Assembly (NCBI RefSeq): GCF_029893355.1
Contig: NZ_JARZAI010000003.1
Span: forward strand, 124,001 to 188,000
Length of the DNA stretch: 64,000 nt
Direction: 5' to 3'
Source of the DNA: Kitasatospora sp. MAA4
Lineage (GTDB): Bacteria > Actinomycetota > Actinomycetes > Streptomycetales > Streptomycetaceae
Shown here: piece after piece, positions 19,272 through 29,682 of the stretch
Layout of the letters: each line of letters begins with the position of its first letter
Position numbering within the stretch: position 1 is the stretch's first letter
Notes under the pieces: generated by a model
Told to the model about the DNA's origin: nothing
Databases searched by the model: none
What the model saw: only the letters and a program-made list of their open reading frames with translations
Program-made: the position numbers and the translations under genes

Positions 19272-19628
19272 ATGACTGACCTCGATCGCGTCCTTGACCC
19301 CGAAGACCAGAAGCTCGTCACCCTGGCCCGCTCCGCCCGCGCCCGCAACGGCGTGGCGGAGGGAGCGGCGGTGCGGGACGAGACCGGCCGCACCTACGTC
19401 GCCGGGACGGTCGCGCTGCCCTCGCTGGCGCTCAGCGCGGTGCAGACGGCGGTGGCGATGGCGGTGGCGAGCGGTGCGAAGGGCCTGGAGGCGGCGGTGG
19501 TCGTCACGGCCGAGCAGGCGGCCGCGGAGCCGGACCTGGCCGCCGTCCGGGACCTGGGCGGGGCCGGTACGCCGCTGCTGCTGGCCGGGCCGGACGGGGT
19601 GCTGCGGGCGCGCGTCGAGGTTTCGTAG
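19272..19628 (+). CDS. Cytidine-deaminase-like protein lacking catalytic residues
   Basis: A 118-residue protein whose core (NGVAEGAAVRDETGRTYVAG, then LSALSAVQTAVAMAVASG-type helix) follows the cytidine deaminase fold. At the active-site helix a true enzyme has CAER with a zinc Cys and catalytic Glu; here the equivalent is SAVQ. The second zinc motif PCxxC is also absent. So zinc binding and deamination are unlikely, and a structural or regulatory role is more probable. TATGCT at 19259-19264 lies seven bases before ATG 19272, suggesting a leaderless mRNA. It sits between the corC-type gene and era, a position I recall as conserved in Streptomyces. Confidence 0.8.
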   Translation: MTDLDRVLDPEDQKLVTLARSARARNGVAEGAAVRDETGRTYVAGTVALPSLALSAVQTAVAMAVASGAKGLEAAVVVTAEQAAAEPDLAAVRDLGGAGTPLLLAGPDGVLRARVEVS

Positions 19629-19679
19629 GGCCGGCCTGAGTAGTCCGATAATCTCACTCCGACTGAGGGGGAGTGGGGC

Positions 19680-19829
19680 ATGGGGGTACTCGGGTTCTTC
19701 GCCGCGTTGCTGATGGTGGTGATGGGGTTCGGACGGTGGCACGAGACGCACTCGCCGTACTGGCTGGCCGGCTCGGTCGCCCTGCTGGTGGTCACCCTGG
19801 TCGGGGCGCTGCAGTCGCGCCGGAAGTAG
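19680..19829 (+). CDS. Small membrane protein, 49 residues
   Basis: Begins MGVLGFFAALLMVVMGFGRW and has a second hydrophobic stretch LAGSVALLVVTLVGAL, ending in basic SRRK: two short membrane helices joined by a polar HETHSPYW loop. A GATAAT -10 element (19647-19652) and a strong GAGGGGGAG site six bases before the ATG support real expression. It lies between the deaminase-like gene and era. No family is recognised. Confidence 0.6.
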   Translation: MGVLGFFAALLMVVMGFGRWHETHSPYWLAGSVALLVVTLVGALQSRRK

Positions 19830-19917
19830 CCGGCCGGGGTGCCGCGGGCCGGCTGCCGAGGCGGCCGGCCCGGGCGCCTGTCCGGTGCGGTCCGGGCGAT
19901 CAGGGAGAATGGTCCTC

Positions 19918-20859
19918 ATGAGCGACACTCCTTCTTCCCCGGCTGCCCCGTACCGCTCGGGTTTCGCGTGCTTCGTAGGCCGTCCCAACGCGGGTAAGTC
20001 GACCCTGACCAACGCCCTGGTGGGGACGAAGGTCGCGATCACCTCCGACCGTCCCCAGACCACCCGGCACACCGTGCGCGGCATCGTGCACCGCCCCGAG
20101 GCACAGCTCGTCCTGGTCGACACCCCCGGTCTGCACAAGCCGCGCACCCTGCTCGGCGAGCGCCTCAACGACCTCGTCCGCTCGACCTGGGCGGAGGTCG
20201 ACGTGATCGGCTTCTGCCTGCCCGCCGACCAGAAGCTCGGCCCCGGCGACAAGTTCATCGCCAAGGAGCTGGCCGAGGTCAAGAAGACCCCCAAGGTGGC
20301 GATCGTCACCAAGACCGACCTGGTCGACTCCAAGAAGCTCGCCGAGCAGCTGATCGCCATCCACCAGCTCGGCCTGGAACTGGGCATCGAGTGGGCCGAG
20401 ATCATCCCGGTCTCGGCGGTCGGCGACAAGCAGGTGGACCTGCTGGCCGACCTGCTCACCCCGCTGCTGCCGCTGGGCCCGCCGCTCTACCCGGACGGCG
20501 ACCTGACCGACGAGCCCGAGCAGATCATGGTCGCGGAGCTGATCCGGGAGGCCGCACTGGAGGGTGTGCGCGACGAACTGCCGCACTCGCTGGCCGTGGT
20601 GGTCGAGGAGATGATCCCGCGCGAGGGACGCCCCGCGGACCGTCCGCTGCTGGACATCCACGCGAACGTCTACATCGAGCGGCAGAGCCAGAAGGCCATC
20701 GTGATCGGCGCGAAGGGCGCCCGGCTCAAGCACGTGGGCACCACGGCGCGCAAGCACATCGAGGCACTGCTCGGGACGCCGGTCTACCTGGACCTGCACG
20801 TCAAGGTGGCCAAGGACTGGCAGCGCGACCCCAAGCAGCTGCGCAAGCTGGGTTTCTGA
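19918..20859 (+). CDS. era: GTPase Era
   Basis: A 313-residue GTPase needed for 30S subunit maturation; binds the 3' end of 16S rRNA. GTPase motifs: G1 GRPNAGKST near residue 21, G2/switch TTRH near 50, G3 DTPGL near 68, G4 TKTD near 130, G5 SAV near 163. The C-terminal KH domain (about 210-300) has VIGAKGARLKHVGTTARKHI. ATG at 19918 fits GAGAAT (19905-19910) as the -10 of a leaderless message; the ATG at 19909 would overlap that element. Confidence 0.96.
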   Translation: MSDTPSSPAAPYRSGFACFVGRPNAGKSTLTNALVGTKVAITSDRPQTTRHTVRGIVHRPEAQLVLVDTPGLHKPRTLLGERLNDLVRSTWAEVDVIGFCLPADQKLGPGDKFIAKELAEVKKTPKVAIVTKTDLVDSKKLAEQLIAIHQLGLELGIEWAEIIPVSAVGDKQVDLLADLLTPLLPLGPPLYPDGDLTDEPEQIMVAELIREAALEGVRDELPHSLAVVVEEMIPREGRPADRPLLDIHANVYIERQSQKAIVIGAKGARLKHVGTTARKHIEALLGTPVYLDLHVKVAKDWQRDPKQLRKLGF

Positions 20860-23379
<2,520 letters not shown>

Positions 23380-23388
23380 CGTCAACGC

Positions 23389-23412
23389 GGTTGGGGTCGG
23401 TTGCCCCGAACG
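23389..23412 (+). terminator. Possible terminator after leuA
   Basis: GTTGGGG and CCCCGAAC can pair (one-base bulge) around the loop TCGGTTG about ten bases after the leuA stop. A modest stem, so only a candidate. The rest of 23413-23606 has no gene; CTGACA (23478-23483) and CAACAT (23501-23506) with a 17-bp spacer could be a promoter for the next gene. Confidence 0.4.
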
Positions 23413-23606
23413 TGTGGACCTGCTGGGGCAGATGTGGCCTGGGACACATTTTTCCCCGATGGCGGGTGTTGGAGGTGCTGACACATGCCGGTAACCGTGG
23501 CAACATCGACGCACCGGAAACGGGTCGGTGGGACGGCCTCCTCCTCCGGTCGCGTGACCTGCCCGTCGACGTGCAGGCCGCCTGCCATGTCTGGGGAGTT
23601 GGCGCC

Positions 23607-24272
23607 GTGACACGGTTGTGGGGTGTTCGCCCGAGGTGGCGGACGGATGTGCTCGGCGACTTCTTCTGTCCAGGTTGTGGTGGTGACCGCAACTACCGCC
23701 GGCAGCACGGCCGGCGGTGGCTGCGGTTGCTCGGCTCGCCGGTGCTTCCGCTCGGGCCGGTGCTCGGCAGTGTGCAGTGCACCTCCTGCCACGGCCGGTA
23801 CGGCGTGGAGAGCCTGGAGCAGCCCACCAGCGTCCGGCTCACCGGCATGCTCCGCGACGCGCAGTACACCGTGGCGCTGGCCGTCCTGGCGGCCGGCGGC
23901 ACGGGCACGGCGGCCGCCAGGAACGAGGCCTGCGCCGTGATCAAGGCGGCCGGCTTCGAGGACTGCGGCGAGGCCCAGGTGCTCGCGGCGCTGGCCGCGC
24001 TCTCCGGCTGCGGCCACGGCGAACCGTTCGACGTGCACGGCCTCGGCAGCGGGCTGGCCGTCGAACTGCACGCGGCGCTCGAACCGCTGGCGCCGCACCT
24101 CGCCCAGCAGGGCCGCGAGCGCCTGCTGCTCCAGGGCGCCTGGATCGCGCTGGCCGACGGCCGCTACCTCCCGCAGGAGCGCGAGGCGCTGGCCGCCGTC
24201 GGGACCTGCCTGCGCCTGGGGGAGGACACCGTCCGCCGGCTGCTGGAGGCCGCCACCCGTACTCCGCGCTAG
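23607..24272 (+). CDS. TerB-like tellurite-resistance family protein with zinc ribbon
   Basis: A 221-residue protein: an N-terminal zinc ribbon with CPGC near residue 21 and CTSC near 58, then an all-helical TerB-type domain (about 75-215) with MLRDAQYTVALAVLAAGG and GAWIALADGRYLPQEREAL. TerB domains bind metal and are linked to tellurite and stress systems, but the role of these ribbon-TerB proteins is not settled. GTG at 23607 follows GGGGAG by eight bases. Located between leuA and recO. Confidence 0.8.
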   Translation: MTRLWGVRPRWRTDVLGDFFCPGCGGDRNYRRQHGRRWLRLLGSPVLPLGPVLGSVQCTSCHGRYGVESLEQPTSVRLTGMLRDAQYTVALAVLAAGGTGTAAARNEACAVIKAAGFEDCGEAQVLAALAALSGCGHGEPFDVHGLGSGLAVELHAALEPLAPHLAQQGRERLLLQGAWIALADGRYLPQEREALAAVGTCLRLGEDTVRRLLEAATRTPR

Positions 24273-24290
24273 AGGACCGATAATGGGTGG

Positions 24291-24362
24291 ATGGCCACCC
24301 TGTCCCGCCGTCCGTCCGCGCCCGGAGCCCGCCCGCCGCACCTCTGCGAGGCCCGGCGATGA
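24291..24362 (+). CDS. Possible 23-residue leader ORF overlapping recO
   Basis: An ATG at 24291 opens a 23-codon frame (begins MATLSRRPSAPGAR) whose TGA overlaps the recO ATG as ATGA. GATAAT at 24279-24284 is placed so that transcription could start at this ATG. Translation of this leader would feed ribosomes to recO, which has little ribosome site of its own. Arg/Pro-rich composition could also arise by chance in GC-rich DNA. Confidence 0.4.
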   Translation: MATLSRRPSAPGARPPHLCEARR

Positions 24363-25105
24363 CCCTGGTGCGCGATGACGGCGTCGTGCTCCGGGCCCAG
24401 AAGCTCGGCGAGGCCGACCGGATCATCACCCTGCTCACCCGCCAGCACGGCAAGGTCCGTGCGGTGGCCCGCGGGGTGCGCAAGACCAAGTCGAAGTTCG
24501 GCGCCCGGCTGGAGCCGTTCTCCCACGTCGACGTGCAGTTCTTCAGCCGCGGCAGCGAGCTGGTGAGCCGCTCGCTGCCGCTCTGCACCCAGGTGGAGAC
24601 CATCGCCCCCTACGGCGGGAGCATCGTCACCGACTACGGCCGCTACACCGCCGGAACCGCCATGCTGGAGACGGCGGAACGTTTCGCCGAAAACGAGGGC
24701 GAGCCCGCCGTCCAGCAGTACCTGCTGCTGGTGGGCGGACTGCGGACGCTGGCCGCCGGCACCCACCAGTCGCACCTGGTCATGGACGCCTTCCTGCTGC
24801 GCTCGCTCGCCGTCAACGGCTACGGCGCCAGCTTCACCGACTGCGCCAAGTGCGGTCTGGACGGTCCCAACCGCTTCTTCTCGCTACAGGCCGGCGGGGT
24901 GCTCTGCGGGGACTGCCGAGTGCCTGGCTGTGCCGTACCCTCCCCTGAGACACTGGTCCTGCTCGGTGCGCTGCTGTCGGGAGACTGGCAGACGGCCGAC
25001 ACCTGTGATCCGAGGTACTGGCGGGAGGGCAGCGGCCTGGTCGCCGCCTACCTGCAGTGGCACCTCGAGCGGGGCATCCGCTCGATGAGATACGTGGAGA
25101 AGTGA
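24359..25105 (+). CDS. recO: DNA repair protein RecO
   Basis: A 248-residue RecO, mediator that loads RecA with RecR and anneals SSB-coated DNA. N-terminal OB fold (about 1-80; [21 protein letters not shown]), helical domain, and a zinc finger with CAKCG near residue 162 and CGDCRVPGC near 183. The ATG at 24359 overlaps the stop of a short upstream frame. The stop is three bases before uppS, so the two are co-transcribed. Confidence 0.95.
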   Translation: MTLVRDDGVVLRAQKLGEADRIITLLTRQHGKVRAVARGVRKTKSKFGARLEPFSHVDVQFFSRGSELVSRSLPLCTQVETIAPYGGSIVTDYGRYTAGTAMLETAERFAENEGEPAVQQYLLLVGGLRTLAAGTHQSHLVMDAFLLRSLAVNGYGASFTDCAKCGLDGPNRFFSLQAGGVLCGDCRVPGCAVPSPETLVLLGALLSGDWQTADTCDPRYWREGSGLVAAYLQWHLERGIRSMRYVEK

Positions 25106-25107
25106 GC

Positions 25108-25944
25108 ATGGCAGCGCGACGGCTCTTCGGCGGCAGCAAGCAGCGGGAATACCTGCCCCCGACCCCGCACCCGAGCGGCGCCCGGCCGCCGAAGATCCCC
25201 GGGGAACTGGTTCCGGGCCACGTGGCCATCGTCATGGACGGCAACGGCCGCTGGGCCAAGGAGCGCGGCCTGCCGCGCACCGAGGGCCACAAGGTCGGCG
25301 AGAGCGTCGTGCTCGACGTGCTCCGGGGCGCGATCGAGCTGGGCGTCAAGAACATCTCGCTCTACGCCTTCTCCACCGAGAACTGGAAGCGGTCACCCGA
25401 CGAGGTGAAGTTCCTGATGAACTTCAACCGGGACGTGATCCGCCGCCGCCGCGACGAGCTGGGCGCGATGGGCGTGCGGATCCGCTGGGCCGGCCGGATG
25501 CCCAAGCTCTGGAAGAGCGTGGTCCAGGAGCTCCAGGTGGCCGAGGAGCAGACCAAGGACAACGACGCCGTCACGCTCTACATGTGCGTCAACTACGGTG
25601 GCCGGGCCGAGGTCGCCGACGCGGCGGCGGCGATGGCGGCCGACGTGGCGGCCGGTGTGCTCGACCCGAAGAAGGTCAACGAGAAGACCTTCGCCCGCTA
25701 CATGTACCACCCGGACATGCCCGACGTGGACCTCTTCCTGCGCCCCAGCGGTGAGCAGCGGACGTCCAACTTCCTGCTCTGGCAGTCGGCCTACGCCGAG
25801 TTCGTGTTCCAGGACGTGCTCTGGCCGGACTTCGACCGGCGTGATCTGTGGCGCGCCTGCGAGCAGTTCGCGATGCGCGACCGCCGCTTCGGCGGCGCGC
25901 TGCCGAACGAGACCGCCACCGCCGAGGTCCCGCCGCAGCGTTGA
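25108..25944 (+). CDS. uppS: Isoprenyl transferase (undecaprenyl diphosphate synthase type)
   Basis: A 278-residue cis-prenyltransferase that makes the long-chain polyprenyl diphosphate carrier for peptidoglycan. Region [21 protein letters not shown] near residue 38 has the catalytic Asp and structural P-loop residues; [11 protein letters not shown] near 86 and [19 protein letters not shown] near 210 are the other signatures. The N-terminal 35 residues are a basic extension usual for actinobacteria. ATG at 25108 begins three bases after recO. Confidence 0.95.
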   Translation: MAARRLFGGSKQREYLPPTPHPSGARPPKIPGELVPGHVAIVMDGNGRWAKERGLPRTEGHKVGESVVLDVLRGAIELGVKNISLYAFSTENWKRSPDEVKFLMNFNRDVIRRRRDELGAMGVRIRWAGRMPKLWKSVVQELQVAEEQTKDNDAVTLYMCVNYGGRAEVADAAAAMAADVAAGVLDPKKVNEKTFARYMYHPDMPDVDLFLRPSGEQRTSNFLLWQSAYAEFVFQDVLWPDFDRRDLWRACEQFAMRDRRFGGALPNETATAEVPPQR

Positions 25945-25956
25945 CCCTTCGCTCTC

Positions 25957-25986
25957 GGCGGCGCGGGCCGGGCGGCCCGCGCCGCC
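25957..25986 (+). terminator. Terminator after recO-uppS
   Basis: A perfect 13-bp GC stem (25957-25969 with 25974-25986) and four-base loop, 12 bases after the uppS stop. It isolates the recO-uppS unit from the secretion-like cassette that follows. Confidence 0.85.
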
Positions 25987-26050
25987 GCGAACTTCCTGTT
26001 GTACAGTGCCGTGAATTTCCGACAGGCCTTCACGAACGGGGAGTTGGCAG

Positions 26051-26365
26051 ATGGCGGACGATCATTTCTTCATAGATCCGGTCAAGGTGAGCGCGCTCGG
26101 CGCGGACTTCCACAGCACGTCCACGGGTCTCGACCCGAAGATCAAGACCTTCGGCACCAACGCCGAGAACGTCAACGACGCCTTCGGCATCCTGGCGGAG
26201 TCCACCGCCGCGCTGCAGAAGTACGTCGCGATGACGCAGGCGACGGTGACCAGCCTGCAGCAGCTGAGCACCCAGCTCCAGGGGTACTCCGACGCGCTGG
26301 CGCAGACGGTGACCGCCTACCAGAAGGCCGACCAGGCCCACGCGACCCAGCTCAAGGTGGTCTGA
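26051..26365 (+). CDS. Type VII secretion-associated EspC-like protein
   Basis: A 104-residue helical protein, no Cys, no WxG motif. It has the layout of EspC/ESX-1-associated small substrates: N-terminal FFIDPVKVSALGADFHS, a long helix, LAESTAALQKYVAMTQATVTSLQQ, and a final amphipathic helix YSDALAQTVTAYQKADQAHATQL. It lies two bases before a WXG100-type gene, the usual substrate-pair arrangement. No ESX core genes (eccC, eccD, mycP) are in the window, so any secretion would use machinery elsewhere. GGGGAG six bases before the ATG supports the start. Confidence 0.7.
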   Translation: MADDHFFIDPVKVSALGADFHSTSTGLDPKIKTFGTNAENVNDAFGILAESTAALQKYVAMTQATVTSLQQLSTQLQGYSDALAQTVTAYQKADQAHATQLKVV

Positions 26366-26367
26366 CG

Positions 26368-27561
26368 ATGGCCCAGGAGCCGGACCCGCAGAGCGCGGCG
26401 GCCACACCGCCGCCACCCAAGATCACTTCCAGCTTCGACATCTTCAGCCCCGGCGGGGACCCCGGGGTCCTGCGCGCCTGCGCCACCGCGTGGCGCGGCA
26501 TGGCCACCGACCTGAAGGCATCCCGGGACCAGCTGGACCACCAGGTGTCCGGTCTCGGCACCTCCTGGACCGGCCAGGCCGCCACCGGCTTCCACACCCA
26601 CTGGAACACCACCCGGGGCCAGATCGACGCCGCGCTGCCGCACTTCGAGGAGGTCGCCAAGCAGCTGGACAACGCCGCCGACTCCATCGAGTCGGTCAAC
26701 AACCAGATCACGGAGATCGTCGCGGAGATCGCCGCGACCGCCGCGATCGGCATCGGCCTCTCCATCGTCACCGCCGGCTTCTCGGACGCGGCGGCGGCCT
26801 CGGCGGCCGCCGTGGAGGCGGGCGAGGCCAGTGCGGCGGTGGCACGGCTGGCGAAGATCCTGGCGGCGATCGAGAAGGTTCTGGAGACCGTCAAGACCGC
26901 GATGGAGGACAACAAACTGCTGTCCTTCGGCGTCAAGTTCGCCGGCAACCTGGCCGGCAACTTCGGCGGCAACGTGCTGGGCCAGGCGATGGCGGGCCAG
27001 CAGGTCACCTGGGGAGCGGACTTCCAGGACGCGGCCGTCTCGGCCGGCGTCGGCACCTCGCTCTCCGGCCTCGGCGAGAAGTTCGCACCCAAGGTGGCCG
27101 ACGCGCTGGGCACCAAGTTCGCGGGATCGGGTGCGCATGCCGGGAATTGGGGCGGCGCAACCGTCATCAGCGACCTGCTCAAGGGCGAGGGCCTGGCCGG
27201 CGGGATGTTCACCAACGGCGTCACCAGCGCCGCCGGCACCACCGCCGCGGACACCGTCGACATCGCGCAGGGCAAGAAGAACGCCACCAACCTCTGGCAG
27301 GACGTGGTGACCTCGGGCGTCGGCGGTGTGGCGGGCGGCGCAGCGGTGCACGCCGGGAACAAGGTCTACGGACCGGGCACGGGCAGCCACCGCGCGGAGG
27401 GCTCGCCCGACAGCAACCTCCCGGGCGACGCCGCGACCAACGGCGCCGCGTACGGCACGGCCGGTGCGGCGGAGAACGACCTGACCGGCGAGCCGTGGCC
27501 GGACACCTACTTCGACAACGGGTCGGTGCTGGTCGACCCGAAGGGGGCCTACCAGCCGTAG
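26368..27561 (+). CDS. WXG100-type secretion target protein with hydrophobic central region
   Basis: A 397-residue protein. Residues 25-115 form a WXG100-like helical hairpin with the turn motif SWTG (SLGTSWTGQAATGFHTHW region) near residue 69. Then come an Ala/Gly-rich hydrophobic stretch (about 118-155), helices, and a Gly-rich region with NLAGNFGGNVLGQAMAGQQVTWG, found in actinobacterial polymorphic-toxin scaffolds before the toxin tip. The last 60 residues (SHRAEGSPDSN, EPWPDTYFDN, VDPKGAYQP) match no toxin domain I know. It may be a toxin without its tip, a structural substrate, or a toxin of a new kind. Starts two bases after the EspC-like gene. Confidence 0.7.
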   Translation: MAQEPDPQSAAATPPPPKITSSFDIFSPGGDPGVLRACATAWRGMATDLKASRDQLDHQVSGLGTSWTGQAATGFHTHWNTTRGQIDAALPHFEEVAKQLDNAADSIESVNNQITEIVAEIAATAAIGIGLSIVTAGFSDAAAASAAAVEAGEASAAVARLAKILAAIEKVLETVKTAMEDNKLLSFGVKFAGNLAGNFGGNVLGQAMAGQQVTWGADFQDAAVSAGVGTSLSGLGEKFAPKVADALGTKFAGSGAHAGNWGGATVISDLLKGEGLAGGMFTNGVTSAAGTTAADTVDIAQGKKNATNLWQDVVTSGVGGVAGGAAVHAGNKVYGPGTGSHRAEGSPDSNLPGDAATNGAAYGTAGAAENDLTGEPWPDTYFDNGSVLVDPKGAYQP

Positions 27562-27627
27562 CTAGGGTGGGTGGCGGGGTCGGCCGGTGGCCGGCCCCGC
27601 GCCCGGTCACCGGAAGGAGGGTCCGCA

Positions 27628-28248
27628 GTGTTCGAGGTCCGCAAGAGCATCCGCAGGTTCCGGGAGGACCCGGACTGGGTGTACGAGAAGCACTCGACGG
27701 CCGACTACGCCGAGTTCGACAAGCGCGGCTACCCGTTCAGCATCGAGGCGGGCGACGGCGTGCTGCGCGACGTGCTGCGCGGCTCGGTGGCCGGCTACCC
27801 GGTGACGCTCGGGCACGTGGTGGTGCGGACCAGGCCGCCGAGCCGGGGCGGCGCGCTGCACGACTTCTCGATCGCCGCGCTCGACCTGCCGCGGGCCCTG
27901 CCGGCCACCGCCGTGACCTACGGCAGGCTGGCGGCCAAGTGGCACGCCGACCGCGCGTGGCCGATCCCGCCCGGCGTCTGGGAGCAGCACCCGCTGCCCG
28001 GCGGCGGCCCGGGGGCTCAGGTCGAACGGGTCTGTGCGGACTACGAGTTCGGCGAGATGCTGATCACCGACGAGATCAAGCGGCTGACCGCGGCGGCGGA
28101 GATCGGCTGGCGGATCGACCGCGCGCGGCTGATCGGCTGGACGGACGGGCGGCGCAGCTACGAGGACCTGATCGTGCTGGCCGAGCGGCTGGCCGCGCTG
28201 GTGGCGGCCTTCCCGGCCGCCACCTGGCAGTGGCGGGAGTGGTCCTGA
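27628..28248 (+). CDS. Unknown protein, third gene of secretion-like cassette
   Basis: A 206-residue soluble protein of unknown function; GTG at 27628 has a perfect AAGGAGG seven bases upstream. The part RDVLRGSVAGYPVTLGHVVVRT, then HDFSIAALDLPRALPA, recalls a family of actinobacterial cytosolic proteins with an alternating-strand domain (GxxxGRPVxxF.Y....HxxxVxALxLP), also uncharacterised. The C-terminal part WRIDRARLIGWTDGRRSYEDL ends in a helix. By position it could be an immunity protein or dedicated chaperone for the upstream WXG protein; that is inference only. 66 bases separate the two genes. Confidence 0.65.
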   Translation: MFEVRKSIRRFREDPDWVYEKHSTADYAEFDKRGYPFSIEAGDGVLRDVLRGSVAGYPVTLGHVVVRTRPPSRGGALHDFSIAALDLPRALPATAVTYGRLAAKWHADRAWPIPPGVWEQHPLPGGGPGAQVERVCADYEFGEMLITDEIKRLTAAAEIGWRIDRARLIGWTDGRRSYEDLIVLAERLAALVAAFPAATWQWREWS

Positions 28249-28251
28249 TAC

Positions 28252-28275
28252 CGCAGCACGGCTAGCCGTGCTGCG
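28252..28275. terminator. 24-bp perfect palindrome at the zur 3' end
   Basis: Arms of 12 bp (CGCAGCACGGCT and its complement) meet at 28263/28264, including the zur stop codon. It lies between convergent genes (secretion-like cassette and zur) and probably terminates both transcripts. Confidence 0.75.
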
Positions 28276-28714
28276 CGGCCTGCTGCCGGGCCTCGCGCTC
28301 GGCCTGCTGCTTGGCGGCGCAGTCGCCGCAGGTGCCGAAGATCTCCAGGGTGTGCGCGATGTCGCTGAACCCGTGCTCGGCCGCGACCGCGTTGGCCCAG
28401 CGCTCGACCGCCGGACCCTCCACCTCCACCGTGCTGCCGCAGTGCCGGCAGACCAGGTGGTGGTGGTGCCCGCTGCTGCAGCGCCGGTAGACCGCCTCGC
28501 CGTCCGCGGTGCGCAGCACGTCCACCTCGCCCGCGTCGGCGAGCGACTGCAGCGTCCGGTAGACGGTGGTCAGGCCGACCGAGTCGCCCCGGTGCTTGAG
28601 CATGTCGTGCAGTTCCTGCGCGCTGCGGAAGTCCTCGATCTCGTCCAGCGCGGCGGAGACGGCGGCGCGCTGCCGGGTGGATCGGGCGCGTGGCGACGGG
28701 CCTGCGGTGGTCAC
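28262..28714 (-). CDS. zur: Zinc uptake regulator Zur (Fur family)
   Basis: A 150-residue Fur-family repressor: winged helix in residues 10-85 (RQRAAVSAALDEIEDFRSAQ, GLTTVYRTLQSLADAGEVD), then metal-binding dimer domain with HHHHLVCRHCG (CxxC structural zinc) and FGTCGDC (second CxxC). Adjacent znuBCA genes and Zur boxes upstream of znuA identify it as Zur rather than Fur or Nur. GTG at 28714 has AGGAGGAG at proper spacing; a Met 13 codons upstream lacks a site. Co-oriented with znuB across 35 bases. Confidence 0.93.
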   Translation of the reverse strand: MTTAGPSPRARSTRQRAAVSAALDEIEDFRSAQELHDMLKHRGDSVGLTTVYRTLQSLADAGEVDVLRTADGEAVYRRCSSGHHHHLVCRHCGSTVEVEGPAVERWANAVAAEHGFSDIAHTLEIFGTCGDCAAKQQAEREARQQAAQHG

Positions 28715-28749
28715 CGGTGCTCCTCCTGGGGGTCGGGTCGATTCACAGC

Positions 28750-29682
28750 TCATTGTGCCAGCCTCGCACTCCCGACAGGGTCCTCGCGGACGGCGACTGT
28801 GACCGGCTCCTCGCACCGCTCCCCGCGGGTCGGCCCGCCCGGCGGTGGCGCGGCGGTCCGGTGCCGTCGGCGTGCCAGCGGCGCGGCCAGCAGGCTGAAC
28901 AGGGCGAAGAGCGCGATGGCCAGCAGCACGATGGCCGAACCCGGCGGCACGTCGGTGCGGTACGAGGTGGCCACCCCGCCGAGCGAGACCGCCACGCCGA
29001 TCCCGATCGCCAGCGCCTGGGTGGCCGCGAACGAGCGGGTCAGCAGCTGCGCAGCCGCGACCGGGACCACCATCAGCGCGCTGACCAGGAGCAGCCCCAC
29101 GACCCGCATGGCGACCGTCACGGTCACCGCGGCCATCACCGCCAGCAGCAGGTTGAGCAGCCGCACCGGGACGCCGCTGACCCTGGCGAACTCCTCGTCC
29201 TGGCAGACGGCGAAGAGCTGGCGGCGCAGCCCGAGGGTGATCGCGACCACCAGGCCACCGAGCGCGCCGATGGTGATCAGGTCGGCCGAGTCCACCGCGA
29301 GGATCGAGCCCCAGAGGTAGCCGTCCAGGCTGCCGCTGCTCCCGGTGGCGGCGGGGGCCTTGCTGATCAGCAGCCGGCCGCAGGCCATGCCGCCGTAGAA
29401 GAGCATCGCCAGCGCGATGTCCCCGCGCTGGTTGCCGCGCGCCCGCACCAGCTCCATGACCACCGCGGCCAGCACGCATACCAGCACGGCCGTCCAGACC
29501 GGGCTGGTCTGGAAGAGCAGGCCCAGGCCGACGCCGGTCAGTGCGACGTGGCCGATGCCGTCGCCCATCAGGGCCTGGCGGCGCTGCACCAGGTAGATGC
29601 CGACGGCGGGCGCGGTGACGCCGACCAGGAGGGCGGCGAGCAGGGCGCGCCGCATGAAGTCGAAGGAGAGCATCTCGGTCAT
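28750..29682 (-). CDS. znuB: Zinc ABC transporter permease ZnuB
   Basis: A 310-residue integral membrane protein with about eight to nine helices, of the ABC-3 metal permease family; family signatures are YLVQRRQALMGDGIGHVALTG near residue 29 and the coupling segment PAATGSSGSLDGYLWGS. It forms the membrane channel for Zn2+ taken from ZnuA. The start overlaps the znuC stop by four bases, so they are translationally coupled. Confidence 0.93.
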   Translation of the reverse strand: MTEMLSFDFMRRALLAALLVGVTAPAVGIYLVQRRQALMGDGIGHVALTGVGLGLLFQTSPVWTAVLVCVLAAVVMELVRARGNQRGDIALAMLFYGGMACGRLLISKAPAATGSSGSLDGYLWGSILAVDSADLITIGALGGLVVAITLGLRRQLFAVCQDEEFARVSGVPVRLLNLLLAVMAAVTVTVAMRVVGLLLVSALMVVPVAAAQLLTRSFAATQALAIGIGVAVSLGGVATSYRTDVPPGSAIVLLAIALFALFSLLAAPLARRRHRTAAPPPGGPTRGERCEEPVTVAVREDPVGSARLAQ

